Part shown: positions 15,439-25,599 of the stretch, piece after piece
Layout: each line of letters starts with the position of its first letter
Position numbering within the stretch: the first letter of the stretch is position 1
Assembly (NCBI GenBank): GCA_030612585.1
Contig: JAUWNP010000009.1
Span: forward strand, 1-51,839
Source of the DNA: Anaerolineae bacterium
GTDB taxonomy: Bacteria; Chloroflexota; Anaerolineae; B4-G1
Length of the DNA: 51,839 bases
Direction: 5' to 3'
Made by a program: the position numbers and the translations under genes
Notes under the pieces: model-generated
The model's database searches: none
Told to the model about the DNA's origin: nothing
What the model saw: only the letters and a program-made list of their open reading frames with translations

Positions 15439-17895
15439 TCACTCTCCTAAGGACAGCGGCAAGACAACACGTGTTTGCCCTCGGGTGATCCACAACGCTT
15501 GTTCTTCTCCATCAAACCCTGCTTCTGCCCTCGCCCAGCGCCCTGGCAAGAACAGCGTCACCAAACGCAGCCGACCATCGGCCGGGGCATAGTATACCAC
15601 ACGCAGGTTGGAATCACCACCCTTTGCTATTTCGACCTGTCCCTCGGAGTCCACAGGCACAAGAAGCACCTCTGCCGGGTCATCACCACTCCGCAGCCGG
15701 ATGCGCCGGCCTCCTTCGGCTTCGCTCAGGACAGGCTCTACGATCCCTTCGCCGGTAAGATGCCACGCCAGCGCCGCCTGGGCTTCCGCTGGCCCCTCCG
15801 CCTCATCCACCACGATGATGGGACCGCCATTGTGGTAGAAATAGACCCACCGGTCGTGCTGCCAGCCCCGCCAATCCACCAGCCGGGTGTGAGACCAGTC
15901 CAATTCGCTTCCCGTCTCAAAGGCAACAACATCGGCATAGTACGGCGGGTCCTGCGCCCACGGGCCGCCGACGCCGGTCAATGCGTATAGGACAGCACTC
16001 ATCCCGCTGCGCTCTATCAGCAGGCCATTGAGGTTCTCGCGGGGAACGCGCTTGTCGCGAAAAACGCTGCGGCCCACCGGCAGCCAGGTGAAAGGCTCAC
16101 CGTCCATCGCGTCGGCAGCGAGAGGGCCGTTCTGGTACAGCAGCGTGACTGTATTAGTCGCCTTGTAGCGATGCCAACCGGTGAAGCGCAGATTGAGCAG
16201 CAGGTAAGCCGAATCCGGCGACCAGCCATCCCGAAAGACAATCTTGTCCGGCGCTAGCGGCCCCACTTGGTTGGGCAGGCCGGAGTCACCGTACAGCAGG
16301 CAGGAGCCCTGGCTGGGAGAGCGACCTATCAGAGAGGTGAACTGTTCGATGCCCGGTTGGGCAGGCAGGTATTTCCCCTGTGCTTCCACGTCTGCCAACG
16401 CCCGGCCGGCCAACCAGACGTAGCGGGGATCCTCCAGTAGATACGCCCCTAGATAAGCGATGCCAGCCAGGGGGAGACGAGCCGGGTGGTTGTATCGCAA
16501 TGGCGCTCCGTCGGGCAGAGCCTGGAGCAACAGCCACTCGAAAGAAAGCCGCACATTGTTCTCCGTAGCCCTGCCAGTGTAGAACGACTGAAAATAGGCG
16601 TTCTTGATCCACACCGGTTGATAGTTGAAAGCGTCATCGGTGTTGCGAAAACGGGCGACCCAGCCGCGTTGGTTGTGCTCCAGGTAATCTCGATTAGCCG
16701 GCGAAAGATCAGGTGCGGCCAACCCCCCAGACTCCAGCAAGGCCAATAGGCCAGCGCCGTTCTCCTGGTTCTCGTAGGGCCCCTCCGGCCATTTGGTGAA
16801 GGCCAGTCCGTACATCCAATCCACCCACTCCACCGTCAGCGCCCGGCGGTTGATGACCGCGAACCACCCCCGCAACAGAGTCAGGTCGGCCTCTGAGAAA
16901 AGATTGGGGAATGTGGTGTGGACACGGGGCACGTAGTAGGCCCGCAAGGCTGCCTCGTGCTGTACCGATTTCACACTGTGGGCCGGGCCGATGAAGCGGC
17001 CCTCGGTGGCCTCGCTCAGGAGGCTTTCGCGGAAGGCCTGAGCCCAACGCTGCTCGCCGGTGCTCAACGCCAGCATGCCATATTCCGGCGGCCTCTTACG
17101 AGGGTTGGCCTCCACCCGCGCCAACAGGCGACGGAAGACTTCATCACTGTCGAACGTCTGTGAGTCGGGCTGTGCCTCGCCACAGATGAAGGGGGTCGCG
17201 GAGGAGATGCCCTCGTAAGCCGGGGCCTGGGGAGGGTAGAAACTGCGCTGGTAGGCGCGCACTGTTACGCACAACCCAGCGTAGGCGACCAGGATAAGCA
17301 CCACAGTGGGCCAGCATCGGTCAAAGCGGAGGCCCCGCCGTGCCGACGTCGGCTCTTGCAAAACAAGCAAGCCCCGCGCCGCCAGCAGCAGGCCCCAGAA
17401 GATACTCAGCGCCAACGCCTGCAGCGCGACGAAGAACTCCTCGCCGGCGAAGTGAGATTCCACCTGGGAGACGACGACGGGGATCATTCCTCCGGCCAGG
17501 GCCAGCAGGCCATGCACTCCCCAACACCAGAGGACACTCCGTCCGCTCGCCAGTGCCGTATCCAGCCCCAGGAGCAATACGTACAGAACGCCCAGCACGA
17601 CCCAGGCTGCCCAGGTGGCCCCTGTCACCGCGTACGCCAGTGTCGCCACTGCCCCCACGCCAGCGACCAGCACCCCCGGCCAAGGCCAGACATAGAGCGC
17701 CCCTCCGACGGAATAAGGCTGTGTCCATCGGGCGGCGAACAGCAAGCCAGCAACGAATGCCCAACGAGCCGCCAGCCCGCCCCACGAATAGGAGGCCCCC
17801 ATCACCAGGCGTAGCCCCTCCAAGAAGGCAGCCAGCCCAGCGCTGAGGGCAACCCAAAGCAGGAGCCTCTTCCAGGCAGCGGTGTGGTATCTCAC
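15439..17895 (-). CDS. Membrane protein with a heparinase II/III-like C-terminal domain
   Basis: The GTG start at 17895 overlaps the upstream stop by 4 bp (GTGA). A longer frame to 18702 lies antisense-like within the upstream gene and is rejected. Residues 1-240 contain about seven membrane helices. The rest is a large exported region: an alpha-helical part (about 300-620) and a beta part beginning FRDGWSPDSAYLLLNLRFTG, then WHRYKATNTVTLLYQNGPLA. That layout and the H-x-N spacing resemble heparinase II/III-type polysaccharide lyases. It may trim or edit the exported glycan (inference). A palindromic repeat adds EPVLSEAEGG in frame. 818 residues. Confidence 0.7.
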   Translation of the reverse strand: MRYHTAAWKRLLLWVALSAGLAAFLEGLRLVMGASYSWGGLAARWAFVAGLLFAARWTQPYSVGGALYVWPWPGVLVAGVGAVATLAYAVTGATWAAWVVLGVLYVLLLGLDTALASGRSVLWCWGVHGLLALAGGMIPVVVSQVESHFAGEEFFVALQALALSIFWGLLLAARGLLVLQEPTSARRGLRFDRCWPTVVLILVAYAGLCVTVRAYQRSFYPPQAPAYEGISSATPFICGEAQPDSQTFDSDEVFRRLLARVEANPRKRPPEYGMLALSTGEQRWAQAFRESLLSEATEGRFIGPAHSVKSVQHEAALRAYYVPRVHTTFPNLFSEADLTLLRGWFAVINRRALTVEWVDWMYGLAFTKWPEGPYENQENGAGLLALLESGGLAAPDLSPANRDYLEHNQRGWVARFRNTDDAFNYQPVWIKNAYFQSFYTGRATENNVRLSFEWLLLQALPDGAPLRYNHPARLPLAGIAYLGAYLLEDPRYVWLAGRALADVEAQGKYLPAQPGIEQFTSLIGRSPSQGSCLLYGDSGLPNQVGPLAPDKIVFRDGWSPDSAYLLLNLRFTGWHRYKATNTVTLLYQNGPLAADAMDGEPFTWLPVGRSVFRDKRVPRENLNGLLIERSGMSAVLYALTGVGGPWAQDPPYYADVVAFETGSELDWSHTRLVDWRGWQHDRWVYFYHNGGPIIVVDEAEGPAEAQAALAWHLTGEGIVEPVLSEAEGGRRIRLRSGDDPAEVLLVPVDSEGQVEIAKGGDSNLRVVYYAPADGRLRLVTLFLPGRWARAEAGFDGEEQALWITRGQTRVVLPLSLGE
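15713..15738. repeat. Palindrome-derived repeat encoding EPVLSEAEGG
   Basis: The stretch CCTTCGGCTTCGCTCAGGAC followed by AGGCTC is read in the minus-strand gene as EPVLSEAEGG. This peptide is familiar to me as a recurrent insertion in many unrelated bacterial proteins, including Chloroflexota. It marks an in-frame repeat insertion. The related unit CCTTCGGCAGGCTCA lies at 3600-3614. Confidence 0.7.
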
Positions 17896-20360
17896 CGGTT
17901 GCCTGCTCCACACGCCTGGGGATTCAGGGCAAAGATGTACACCCGGTCCTGCTGATATACCTGGCTGAAAACGGGGCTGGCCGCCAGGACATCGGGGGAG
18001 AAAAGTTGCACCGCGCCGACGCCCACTTCCCCTTGCCCCTGACCAATGTAGACGTGGGTTATGCCCCAGTTGCACAGCATCTGTACTCCCTCCGGCGAGA
18101 CTGGTGAGGCTGTCTCCAGGTGCGCCACCAGGTTCACGATACTCTGTGTGTACTGCGCATCCGCAGGAACCTCGTTCAGCAGAGCATACTGAGGAGGCAT
18201 GGTGTTCTCTCGCCTCGCCAGCAGTGGGATCCACCATCCGGCGTCGCCACCGACGGCCGAACGCCCCCCGTAGATGCGGAATGCTTCCACCAGGAAACGA
18301 GCCTCCGGCGGTGTATTCTCCCGGATCCAGACCATCGCCCTCATGTCCGGCCTGGTCACCATTACATGAGAGGGCTGCACAATCCCTACCTGCCCTGCGG
18401 CTGCCCACATGGCTATGGCAACAACAGCCACTCCCAGCATCCACTGCCCGGCCTTCCCTGCCCATCGTCCCGACAGCATGGCTATCTGGCCTATCAGCCA
18501 GCCAACCAGCAGGCTGGCTGGGATATAGAGGGCAATCAGGACAGCAAAGTTCTGCATCATATTCGCACCAGGGAGGCGGATCAGACGGCCGGCCACCAGC
18601 GAGGCCAATCCCAGCACCCACAGGCCGACCGAGGCAATGGCCCAGCGCCTCTGCACCAGGCTCCAGGCCAGTGCGACCAGGCTCGCGATCAGCAACGGCC
18701 ACGGCACATAGACAGCAATGTTGCGCCAGACCTGGTAATCCGCCAGCACGTGATCAAGCGGCGACCGGGCGGCGACGCCTGCTCCCAGCGCCGTCGCCAG
18801 TCGTCCACCGGCAATGTGGAATCCCCAGGGCAAGAAGAGCAGCAACGTTATGCCGGCTATCAGAGCCAGGCGCGCGAATCCCCTCAGCCAATGACGGGTG
18901 TTCACTCCCCAATGGGGCAGTCCCCAGCCAACCAACCAGGCCAGGGCAAAAGGTACATAGTAGAACGGCATCCGGTAATAGGCAAGTGTCATCCCCGTCA
19001 CTGTGACTCCGGCGAGCGACGCCGTTTTCCAGGCTGCGTCGTCGCTCTGGACAGCCTCCCACAGCAGCCAGAGGGCCGCCGGCAAGACGGCCTGACCGGC
19101 CAATTGAGCATAACGCCCCCAGTTGACGTAACAGGCAGGCACTGGGGAGAGGAGGCCTGCCGCCAGCACGGCCCCTACGCCAGCCCAACGGTTGCCATCG
19201 GCGAGGCGCACAGCCAAAGGGTAAAGCGTGAGGACGGCCAGTCCGTTGATGAGTTGTCCAACTAAGAGCGCAGCCCGGATGCTTTCCATCCCGGTCGTCC
19301 AGGAAAAGAGGGCCACCGCAGCCGGGAAGCCGAAGTGGGTGGTGAGACTGCGGTAGGGCACATACGGCTCCCAAGAATCAAACAGCCCACCGTGATCCAC
19401 CATCAACTGGGCGATCATCGTGTGCTGGTAGGAATCGCCCCACATCGGCGCGTCCAGCGTGCGCACTACCAGCAGCCGCACGCCGAAGACCAGCCCCAGC
19501 ACCATCATCAGCGCCAAATCGGGCCAGAGGGCTTCCGAACGCACCCACTGCCGCAGCGCCTCCCATCCCTTCCGGGGCCTCCAGCCCCGGTGATGCCAGG
19601 CCAGCGCTGCCAGCCCGCCAACAGCGGGAAGCCAGGCATACAGCGGCCCCAGGTGCAACCCCACCAAATCGGTCCAGAGGAACAAAAGCGGATACAACGC
19701 CAGGCTCAGCCCGGCGGCGAGGCCCAACCTTTCGAACCACGAGAGCCGCTCCCCAGACCAGAGCCACGCCAGCAGCGCCAATCCCGGCACTATGTAGAGC
19801 AGCCCGGTCACCAGCAGTAGCCCCAGCCCACCCACTGCCGCCCGCCCCAAGTCCAGCAGCACATGCTGGGGGGAGTAGACCAGCCGGAAGGCTACCTGCC
19901 CGTTCAACGGCTGGTGATCATGGTAGAGCGCCCCGTCCAGATAGGCATTGCCCGGGCCTGCGCCGACCTGGACACTCTCCTCCTCTGTCATCTCCAGAAA
20001 CGCATAATAGTAACGGCTATGAGAATCGTACAGAGGAGCGAAGGAGAAACGGTAGAAGCCGGGGGCCGTGACCTGCGCCAGTGGCAACACCGCCGTTGCC
20101 AGGTCTTCTCTTGACTGCGGGTCGGCTCGGAGATGAAGGTGTATCTCCCCTTGCACGCCCTCCCTGGGTTCCAGCCAAACCTCCACGCCGTTGATCCCGG
20201 CATGGCGGGCGACGAAGGTCTGGCCCACCGGGTGGTCAGGCTCCAACGTCACCTCGGCCCCCCGTTCGACTTTCAACTGATCCCTGTCCACAAAGTCGGA
20301 GCAGCCGGTCAGCAGCAGGGCCATTGCTGCCAGAAGGATCCCAGTCCAGCGACGCTTCAT
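17892..20360 (-). CDS. Large polytopic membrane protein, GT-C-like
   Basis: 822 residues. It starts [20 protein letters not shown], a lipoprotein-type signal. An exported beta domain follows to about residue 160, then about 13 membrane helices. After the first helices a conserved-looking segment reads [20 protein letters not shown], with a acidic residue near the outer face as in GT-C glycosyltransferases. The C-terminal globular part follows the membrane block. Such proteins use polyprenyl-phosphate sugars and would pair with the GT2 enzyme encoded just upstream, which makes such donors. The family is not certain from sequence alone. Confidence 0.7.
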   Translation of the reverse strand: MKRRWTGILLAAMALLLTGCSDFVDRDQLKVERGAEVTLEPDHPVGQTFVARHAGINGVEVWLEPREGVQGEIHLHLRADPQSREDLATAVLPLAQVTAPGFYRFSFAPLYDSHSRYYYAFLEMTEEESVQVGAGPGNAYLDGALYHDHQPLNGQVAFRLVYSPQHVLLDLGRAAVGGLGLLLVTGLLYIVPGLALLAWLWSGERLSWFERLGLAAGLSLALYPLLFLWTDLVGLHLGPLYAWLPAVGGLAALAWHHRGWRPRKGWEALRQWVRSEALWPDLALMMVLGLVFGVRLLVVRTLDAPMWGDSYQHTMIAQLMVDHGGLFDSWEPYVPYRSLTTHFGFPAAVALFSWTTGMESIRAALLVGQLINGLAVLTLYPLAVRLADGNRWAGVGAVLAAGLLSPVPACYVNWGRYAQLAGQAVLPAALWLLWEAVQSDDAAWKTASLAGVTVTGMTLAYYRMPFYYVPFALAWLVGWGLPHWGVNTRHWLRGFARLALIAGITLLLFLPWGFHIAGGRLATALGAGVAARSPLDHVLADYQVWRNIAVYVPWPLLIASLVALAWSLVQRRWAIASVGLWVLGLASLVAGRLIRLPGANMMQNFAVLIALYIPASLLVGWLIGQIAMLSGRWAGKAGQWMLGVAVVAIAMWAAAGQVGIVQPSHVMVTRPDMRAMVWIRENTPPEARFLVEAFRIYGGRSAVGGDAGWWIPLLARRENTMPPQYALLNEVPADAQYTQSIVNLVAHLETASPVSPEGVQMLCNWGITHVYIGQGQGEVGVGAVQLFSPDVLAASPVFSQVYQQDRVYIFALNPQACGAGNR

Positions 20361-21334
20361 TGCTTGGGGGTCTTCTCCTCACACATGCCTCGGCCCTCCA
20401 GTCGCATCCACCGCACGCGATACAGCGTCTCCTCCAGCATCTTACGATTCAGCCGCACCAGGTCGGCGATCAGGCCTATCAGGCAGACCTGGAAGCCGAC
20501 GATGGTCAGTATGGCTGCAAGGATCAGGGACTGGACGTGCCCGGCTCCACCTCCTCCCTGCCAGAAGAAGTACAGGAAACGCAGGCCCAGTACCATGCCG
20601 CCGGCGATCAACCCCCCTCCCATAGTCATAAAGACCCGCAGAGGACGGTACATTATGTAAAAGCGGAGGATAGTGACAATTGAGAGGGCCAGAAAGGAGG
20701 GAATACTACGTATCAGGCGCGACTGGCGGGTGTGGGGGTTGGTGCGCACCGGGACGTAGACGACCGCCATCCGGCGGGCGCCAGCCTGGATGAGCGTCTC
20801 CAATGTGTAGGTGTAATCGCTGAGGACGGTCAGGCGCAACGCCGCCTCGCGGGTGAAGGCCCGGAAACCGCTGGTGGCATCGGGGATGGCGATCCCAGCG
20901 GCTCGCTGCATCACCCAACTGCCCCAGCGCTGCAGCAAGCGCTTGAAGGGCGAGAAATGGGCCAGCGCCGCCACCCCCCGGTCGCCGACGACAATGTCGG
21001 CTCGCTCCTCCAGGATCGGCTGGAGCAGTCGGCCGACGTCCTCCCCCCAGTACTGGTTGTCGGCGTCTGTGTTGACGATAACGTCGGCACCGGCGGCCAG
21101 CGCCGCCTCCAGCCCGGCCAGGAAGACATAGGCCAACCCCTGATGCTGCTTCAGGCGGACGATGTAATGCACCCCCAATTCCTGCGCCACCTCGGCCGTG
21201 CGGTCGGTGCTGCCGTCGTCCACCACCAGGTACTCGATCTCGTCAACGCCAGGAAGCGCACAGGGAAGGTCGCGCACTGTCTGAGGGAGAGTGGCTTCTT
21301 CGTTGTAGCAGGGGATTTGGATGATGAGTTTCAT
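20357..21334 (-). CDS. GT2-family polyprenyl-phosphate glycosyltransferase (DPM1/GtrB-like)
   Basis: 325 residues. The GT-A domain has [56 protein letters not shown] (the D-x-D motif) and [16 protein letters not shown]. Two C-terminal membrane helices follow from about residue 230. This is the layout of enzymes that load a sugar onto polyprenyl phosphate. It is the first gene of the minus-strand operon, next to a strong promoter, and overlaps the GT-C-like gene by 4 bp. Confidence 0.92.
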   Translation of the reverse strand: MKLIIQIPCYNEEATLPQTVRDLPCALPGVDEIEYLVVDDGSTDRTAEVAQELGVHYIVRLKQHQGLAYVFLAGLEAALAAGADVIVNTDADNQYWGEDVGRLLQPILEERADIVVGDRGVAALAHFSPFKRLLQRWGSWVMQRAAGIAIPDATSGFRAFTREAALRLTVLSDYTYTLETLIQAGARRMAVVYVPVRTNPHTRQSRLIRSIPSFLALSIVTILRFYIMYRPLRVFMTMGGGLIAGGMVLGLRFLYFFWQGGGGAGHVQSLILAAILTIVGFQVCLIGLIADLVRLNRKMLEETLYRVRWMRLEGRGMCEEKTPKQ

Positions 21335-21343
21335 CTACACTTT

Positions 21344-21372
21344 ATTGTATCACGAGTGCGCACTCTCGTCAA
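21344..21372 (-). promoter_or_regulatory. Promoter of the polysaccharide operon
   Basis: On the minus strand TTGACG (21367-21372) and TACAAT (21344-21349) are 17 bp apart. The start codon at 21334 is close by, so the leader is very short. It probably drives the whole nine-gene block down to 7828. Confidence 0.7.
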
Positions 21373-21413
21373 CGGCAGCGTGATACGCTCACAGGGAAGG
21401 GCGTGTGAGGCAA

Positions 21414-21442
21414 TTGACTTCCCTCTCATTCCAGGGTAAGAT
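21414..21442 (+). promoter_or_regulatory. Promoter of the amidase gene
   Basis: TTGACT (21414-21419) and TAAGAT (21437-21442) are 17 bp apart. Transcription would start near 21449, past the ATG at 21445, which supports the ATG at 21460. It is divergent from the polysaccharide-operon promoter. Confidence 0.65.
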
Positions 21443-21459
21443 ATATGTGGGAGAGAAAC

Positions 21460-22377
21460 ATGGCACGCCAGAAGAGCAGTCACGCATCAGCCGCGAAGAG
21501 CAGGCACGCGTCAACCGCGTATGAAGAGTCCATCGGTGCTGCCCCCAATGCCTCGCGGCTGGTCGTCATCATCTCCTGCATGGCCGCCATCGGTGCGATG
21601 GTCTACGGGATGTGGGGGCCGAGGCTGCCGGTCATGCTCGCGCCGGAGGCCACGCCGCTCCTTGCTCTATCCGCTACGCCACCCGCCAATCCGCTCCCAT
21701 TCACTGCTCCATCCGCCACTCCACTTGCCGACCCGCTACTGTCTGCTGCTCCATCAGCCACCCCACCTGCCAATCCGCTACCGTTCGCTGCTCCATCTGC
21801 TACCCCATCTGCTGGCCAATCCGCTGCCACTCCACACGTCGGCATCGTCGCCGGTCACTGGGAAAACGATAAGGGGGCCATGTGCCCCGATGGCCTGACT
21901 GAGGTCGAGATCAACCTCGACGTCGCCCAACGGGTCGTCTACACCCTGCGGGCACTCGGCTACCAGACTGACCTGCTGGCGGAGTACGATCCGCGCCTGG
22001 AGGACTACCGAGCCGACGCGCTCGTCTCCATCCATGCCGATTCCTGCGTGGCCTACCCCAATGCCACCCCGCCAGCCAGTGGGTTTAAGGTCGCCAGTGT
22101 TGAGGATAGCCTGGTGCCGGAGGCGGAGAGTCGGCTGGTCGCTTGCCTGGCGCAGTGCTACGCCGCTCGCACCGGGATGTATTTTCACGCCAACAGCATC
22201 ACTTATGACATGATCTACTACCACAGTTTTTACGAGATTAACGACCAGACACCTGGTGCCATCATCGAGACTGGCTTCATGTTTAACGACCGCCACATGC
22301 TCACCCAACGAGCCGATCTGGTGGCTCAAGGCATCGTGGACGGCATTGTTTGCTTCATCGAGGATGAGAGACCATAG
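21460..22377 (+). CDS. N-acetylmuramoyl-L-alanine amidase-like (Amidase_3) wall hydrolase
   Basis: The ATG at 21460 follows GGGAGAG by about 5 bp. The protein has one membrane anchor (about residues 27-47), then a linker of imperfect repeats of the type PSATPPANPLPFAA, then a catalytic domain from about residue 125. Zinc and catalytic motifs match Amidase_3: VAGHW with a downstream DGLTEVEINLDVA glutamate, ALVSIHADS, and AIIETGFMFNDRH. It would cut the amide between MurNAc and the stem peptide. 305 residues. It points to a peptidoglycan-containing wall. Confidence 0.85.
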   Translation: MARQKSSHASAAKSRHASTAYEESIGAAPNASRLVVIISCMAAIGAMVYGMWGPRLPVMLAPEATPLLALSATPPANPLPFTAPSATPLADPLLSAAPSATPPANPLPFAAPSATPSAGQSAATPHVGIVAGHWENDKGAMCPDGLTEVEINLDVAQRVVYTLRALGYQTDLLAEYDPRLEDYRADALVSIHADSCVAYPNATPPASGFKVASVEDSLVPEAESRLVACLAQCYAARTGMYFHANSITYDMIYYHSFYEINDQTPGAIIETGFMFNDRHMLTQRADLVAQGIVDGIVCFIEDERP

Positions 22378-22425
22378 CATAAAATCTGGGAGATAAGAGG
22401 GCAGATTCTCATCCAGTTTGCCAAT

Positions 22426-23487
22426 CTACCAATGAACGTTGACCAGCGTCCCCACCTCGGCCCAGCCAAAGAGCCATTCCGCCTCCGGCGTGGGCAGGTT
22501 AACACAGCCGTGGCTCATCGGATGGCCAAAGTTGGAGTGCCAGTAGGTACCATGCAGGCCATAGCCCCGGTAAAAGTACATCGTGTAGGGCACATCGGGC
22601 AGGTAGTAGCCGGGGCCGCTCATGTCGTCGTAGCGCAGTTTGAGATAGATGCGATACAGACCGACGGGCGTGGGCGTGCGCGGTAACCCCGTAGATATGA
22701 GCGTTGTACGCACTGCCGTCTGTCCCTCGTAGGCGGTGATGGTCTGGTGGGCCAGGTCTACGTCTATCCAGTGCACGTTGCCGTGAATAGAGGAGGGGGA
22801 CAACGTCGCAGGCGGCGGCAGCGACGGCGCGGTGGGGAGGGCGGGGGGAGGTGTGGGGGTGGGAATAGGTGTGGGAGTGTGGGGGTGAGTGGGAGTGAGG
22901 ATGGAAGTGGGTGTGGGAGTAGGGGTGAATGTGGGTGTGGGAGTGTGGGTGGATGTTGGTGTGGGAGTGTGAGTGGATGTCGGTGTGGGAGTGTGAGTGG
23001 ATGTAGGGCTGGCGGTAATAGTGGCGGACGGGGAGGAGATGGCCACCAGCGCAGCCAGCGCCGGCTGATCGCTCAACGGGGACCAGGCGAAGATGCTCCC
23101 TATGAGAATGACGAGGAGGCCCAAGACGATCAAGAAACCAGATTTTTTCCCAAAAACCTGGTTTCCGATCCGCCGCCAGTGGGACACTGTCACCGTTGAC
23201 GTGGGCCAGGGCGGCGGTTTGGGGGGCGCGGGGGAGGTCACACGGTGGCGGGCCCAGCGTAGAGCGGCGTGGGCGCGAGGGTTGCGTGGGTCGCAGGCCA
23301 GCGCGCGAACGATGTAGGCCAGGCCGGCGCGGGGGTCATCGCTCAGCCACGCCAACCACAGCAAGGCGGGTACGTTGGTGGGATCGAATATCAGCGCGGC
23401 ACGGAATTTGCGCCGCGCTTTGGCCTGCTCGCCAGCGCGGGCTGCGACCTGACCATCCCGTAATAGTGTAGTGACACGGTTTTCCAT
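22426..23487 (-). CDS. L,D-transpeptidase (YkuD) with TPR-like N-terminus
   Basis: The start may be ATG 23487 or TTG 23502; neither has a good ribosome site. The N-terminal 80 residues look like a TPR pair (ARAGEQAKARRKFRAALIFD, then PTNVPALLWLAWLSDDPRAG) facing the cytoplasm. Then come a membrane helix (about 118-137), a long Thr-Pro-His repeat linker and the YkuD domain at the C-terminus, with HWIDVDLAHQTITAYEG at its start, HGTYWHSNFG and SHGCVNL with the catalytic Cys. It forms 3-3 peptidoglycan cross-links or attaches wall proteins. A 34-bp palindromic repeat (23133-23166) encodes VFGKKSGFL next to the helix. Confidence 0.88.
   Translation of the reverse strand: MENRVTTLLRDGQVAARAGEQAKARRKFRAALIFDPTNVPALLWLAWLSDDPRAGLAYIVRALACDPRNPRAHAALRWARHRVTSPAPPKPPPWPTSTVTVSHWRRIGNQVFGKKSGFLIVLGLLVILIGSIFAWSPLSDQPALAALVAISSPSATITASPTSTHTPTPTSTHTPTPTSTHTPTPTFTPTPTPTSILTPTHPHTPTPIPTPTPPPALPTAPSLPPPATLSPSSIHGNVHWIDVDLAHQTITAYEGQTAVRTTLISTGLPRTPTPVGLYRIYLKLRYDDMSGPGYYLPDVPYTMYFYRGYGLHGTYWHSNFGHPMSHGCVNLPTPEAEWLFGWAEVGTLVNVHW
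23133..23166. repeat. 34-bp palindromic repeat D, copy 1 (in YkuD gene)
   Basis: AGAAACCAGATTTTTTCCC, then AAAAACCTGGTTTCC. Copies of the same length lie at 41934-41967 and 44700-44733. The arms AGAAACCAGG and CCTGGTTTCT can pair. Two of the three copies are translated in frame right before a membrane helix. Confidence 0.8.
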
Positions 23488-23562
23488 TTCCCAATCTACC
23501 AACTGCCCGTTAGAACTCCCTCAGTCGTTCCGCCAGTTGTTGCGGCGTGTCCGCCACCGCTA

Positions 23563-25590
23563 TTACTGCTCCTCAATCTCGTAACTGTACGGCGCTATCT
23601 CGGTCGTCACAGGCGCTAGGCCCGAGATGGTGACCACGGCCCGATCCGTGCGGCTATCCAACGGGATGGCCCACTCACCTGTTTGATCTTCGTTCAGTTC
23701 CAGCCGCTGCACTCTCGTCTCGGGGCCGAAGAGGATGAGTTGCACCAGCCAGCGCTGAGATAGCACATTGGTGTGACGGATGAAGCCGGCCGGCTCCCAC
23801 CCATCCGACAGGCTCAGAGCAGGCCCGTCCTCGTCCTTCTCGAAATCGCTGAAATAGCCGATTTCGGGGATGGCGACGTCGTCCAAGACGAAGCCGGGAC
23901 GGTTGACCGCGTCGTCGGTGATGTACTCGAAACGGATCAACACCTCCTGCCCAGTATACGGGGAAATATCCACCCGTTCTTGGATCCATTCCGGTGTTTC
24001 CTCATTACCGCTCCTGCCGGTATAGGCCCAGCCGAAGGAGTTCCCATTGGGGTTAGTAGGTGTGCCGGAGGGAGTGGTGAGGATTTCCCAGGTCTCCCCT
24101 CCGTCGGTGCTAATCTCCACGTAGGCGTAGTCCCAGTCTTCCTCCACGTCGTACCAGGTCCAGAATTCCAGCGTGGCCTCGTTCACACCAGATAAATCAA
24201 AGGCCCGCGTCAGGTACATATCCGAGTCGTCGCCCCGGTTCGACCACCAGACGTAGCGCCCGCTGTGGGCAGTGGTATCCATCAGGCCGACCTGGGTGGA
24301 GCCGGTGAAGCGAAAGGTCAGCAGCTGCTCGCCGCGCAGTTCGACATAATCGGTACCGTGCTGGTGTACGGTACTGCTCTTGGAGACAGGGTAGTCCCCG
24401 TCGTAGTAAGTGGTTTCGATGTCGAAGGAGGGTGGGTCAATCTCCCCGTAGCCGTAGCGCCCGTCGGCGATGTAGGGGTCATCCAGCAGGTTGGCGACGA
24501 TCCAGTCAGCGAAGAAGTCCTCGTAGGTCAGCCCAGTGCCCAGTTCCTCCAGCACGGCCTCCACGCTGGCGAAGGAGTTTTCGGGGTGAGCAACCAGCGC
24601 CTGGGTGGCCTCCGGGCCAAGGCGGTCGAGGAAATAGGAGGTGAAAAGGTACCCCGCGCCGTAGTTGGCCCCTGCCGCCCCTGGGCCTTCGGGCCAGGAG
24701 TTCAGTTGCGTATCCGGCTCCATAGCAAATGTCCAGTCGGAGCCACCGGTATCAAAGTCGTTCAAGTACATCGCCAATTCGGAGAAGCCCTCGTTCAGCC
24801 AGGTCTCTTCGTTGCGGTCGTTGTACCAGTGGATCATGTGCTGGAACTCGTGAGCCAGCACGCCGTTGTAGAAATCGTTATTGACGGTCACGTTTTCGAT
24901 GTTGATGTAAAACATCTCCAGTTCGTTGGAATCGTCGCGCACGGCAGAGACAAATTCATCTGCGCTGGAGTAGTAGCCGGCGATGGAGCCCCCCAGGCCG
25001 CGGGCGTGGAGGATGGAAACGTGGGGGTCGTTATCCACACCGGGAGTCCACTCGGAGCCGAAGAAAGCACGGTCGGTGGGATAGGTGTGCTCCTCGAACA
25101 GGTCTGCCGCAGCGATCAGGTCGTCCCGGTCGAAGCGCGCCCCCTCCTCGACCCACATGTACAAGTGCTTGGTCTTGTACTCCAGGATAGCATAGACGTC
25201 GAACTGTTCGTCGGTGTCCACGTTGGAGGCGCGGAAGAGGCGGCGGGTACCGGTAGGATAGTTGGGGGAGCCCTCTGGATTGACGGTGCGCGGGACGCCA
25301 GGAGGCAGGCCGCGCAACCGGATCGCCAGTTCGTGCAGGTCACGCATCGGCACGTCGGTCGTCTCCAGCAGTTCCTCCGTCTCGGCTCCAAGGTCGCCCG
25401 CAGGTTCGCGGGTAATGGCGGGGGTGGGCTCAGGGGTGGAAGTGTGGGAGTATGAGGGTATGGGGGTGCTGAAGATCAGCGTAGGCTCAAAGAACTTCTC
25501 CAGATCCCAATCGAAGTTGCCGCAGCAGCAACAACTTGCCGCTGCCAGCAGGGTGGCCGCAGTAATCAGTGTAGCGAGTGTACGATGCAT
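23563..25590 (-). CDS. Immune-inhibitor-A-like (M6) metallopeptidase lipoprotein
   Basis: The ATG at 25590 follows AAGGAG by 6 bp. The N-terminus is hydrophobic and ends in a Cys cluster (AAASCCCCG), a likely lipid attachment site. The peptidase domain spans about residues 70-400, with the zinc motif AHEFQHMIHW and the downstream NEGFSELAMYLND. The C-terminal part has a beta sandwich (TLEFWTWYDVEEDWDYAYVE, then STDGGETWEILTT) as in the MAM-like domains of InhA and related peptidases. It degrades proteins outside the cell. 675 residues, within the usual range. Confidence 0.88.
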   Translation of the reverse strand: MHRTLATLITAATLLAAASCCCCGNFDWDLEKFFEPTLIFSTPIPSYSHTSTPEPTPAITREPAGDLGAETEELLETTDVPMRDLHELAIRLRGLPPGVPRTVNPEGSPNYPTGTRRLFRASNVDTDEQFDVYAILEYKTKHLYMWVEEGARFDRDDLIAAADLFEEHTYPTDRAFFGSEWTPGVDNDPHVSILHARGLGGSIAGYYSSADEFVSAVRDDSNELEMFYINIENVTVNNDFYNGVLAHEFQHMIHWYNDRNEETWLNEGFSELAMYLNDFDTGGSDWTFAMEPDTQLNSWPEGPGAAGANYGAGYLFTSYFLDRLGPEATQALVAHPENSFASVEAVLEELGTGLTYEDFFADWIVANLLDDPYIADGRYGYGEIDPPSFDIETTYYDGDYPVSKSSTVHQHGTDYVELRGEQLLTFRFTGSTQVGLMDTTAHSGRYVWWSNRGDDSDMYLTRAFDLSGVNEATLEFWTWYDVEEDWDYAYVEISTDGGETWEILTTPSGTPTNPNGNSFGWAYTGRSGNEETPEWIQERVDISPYTGQEVLIRFEYITDDAVNRPGFVLDDVAIPEIGYFSDFEKDEDGPALSLSDGWEPAGFIRHTNVLSQRWLVQLILFGPETRVQRLELNEDQTGEWAIPLDSRTDRAVVTISGLAPVTTEIAPYSYEIEEQ

Positions 25591-25599
25591 CGTGTCTCC

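Noticed and set aside
17896..18702. An N-terminal extension of the heparinase-like gene.
   Set aside because: It overlaps the upstream GT-C-like gene in another frame and has no plausible protein features. The GTG at 17895 with the 4-bp stop overlap fits the operon pattern.
18120..19265. A plus-strand frame of 381 codons.
   Set aside because: It is opposite the membrane-protein gene, is rich in Arg, Gln and His, and has no recognisable domain.
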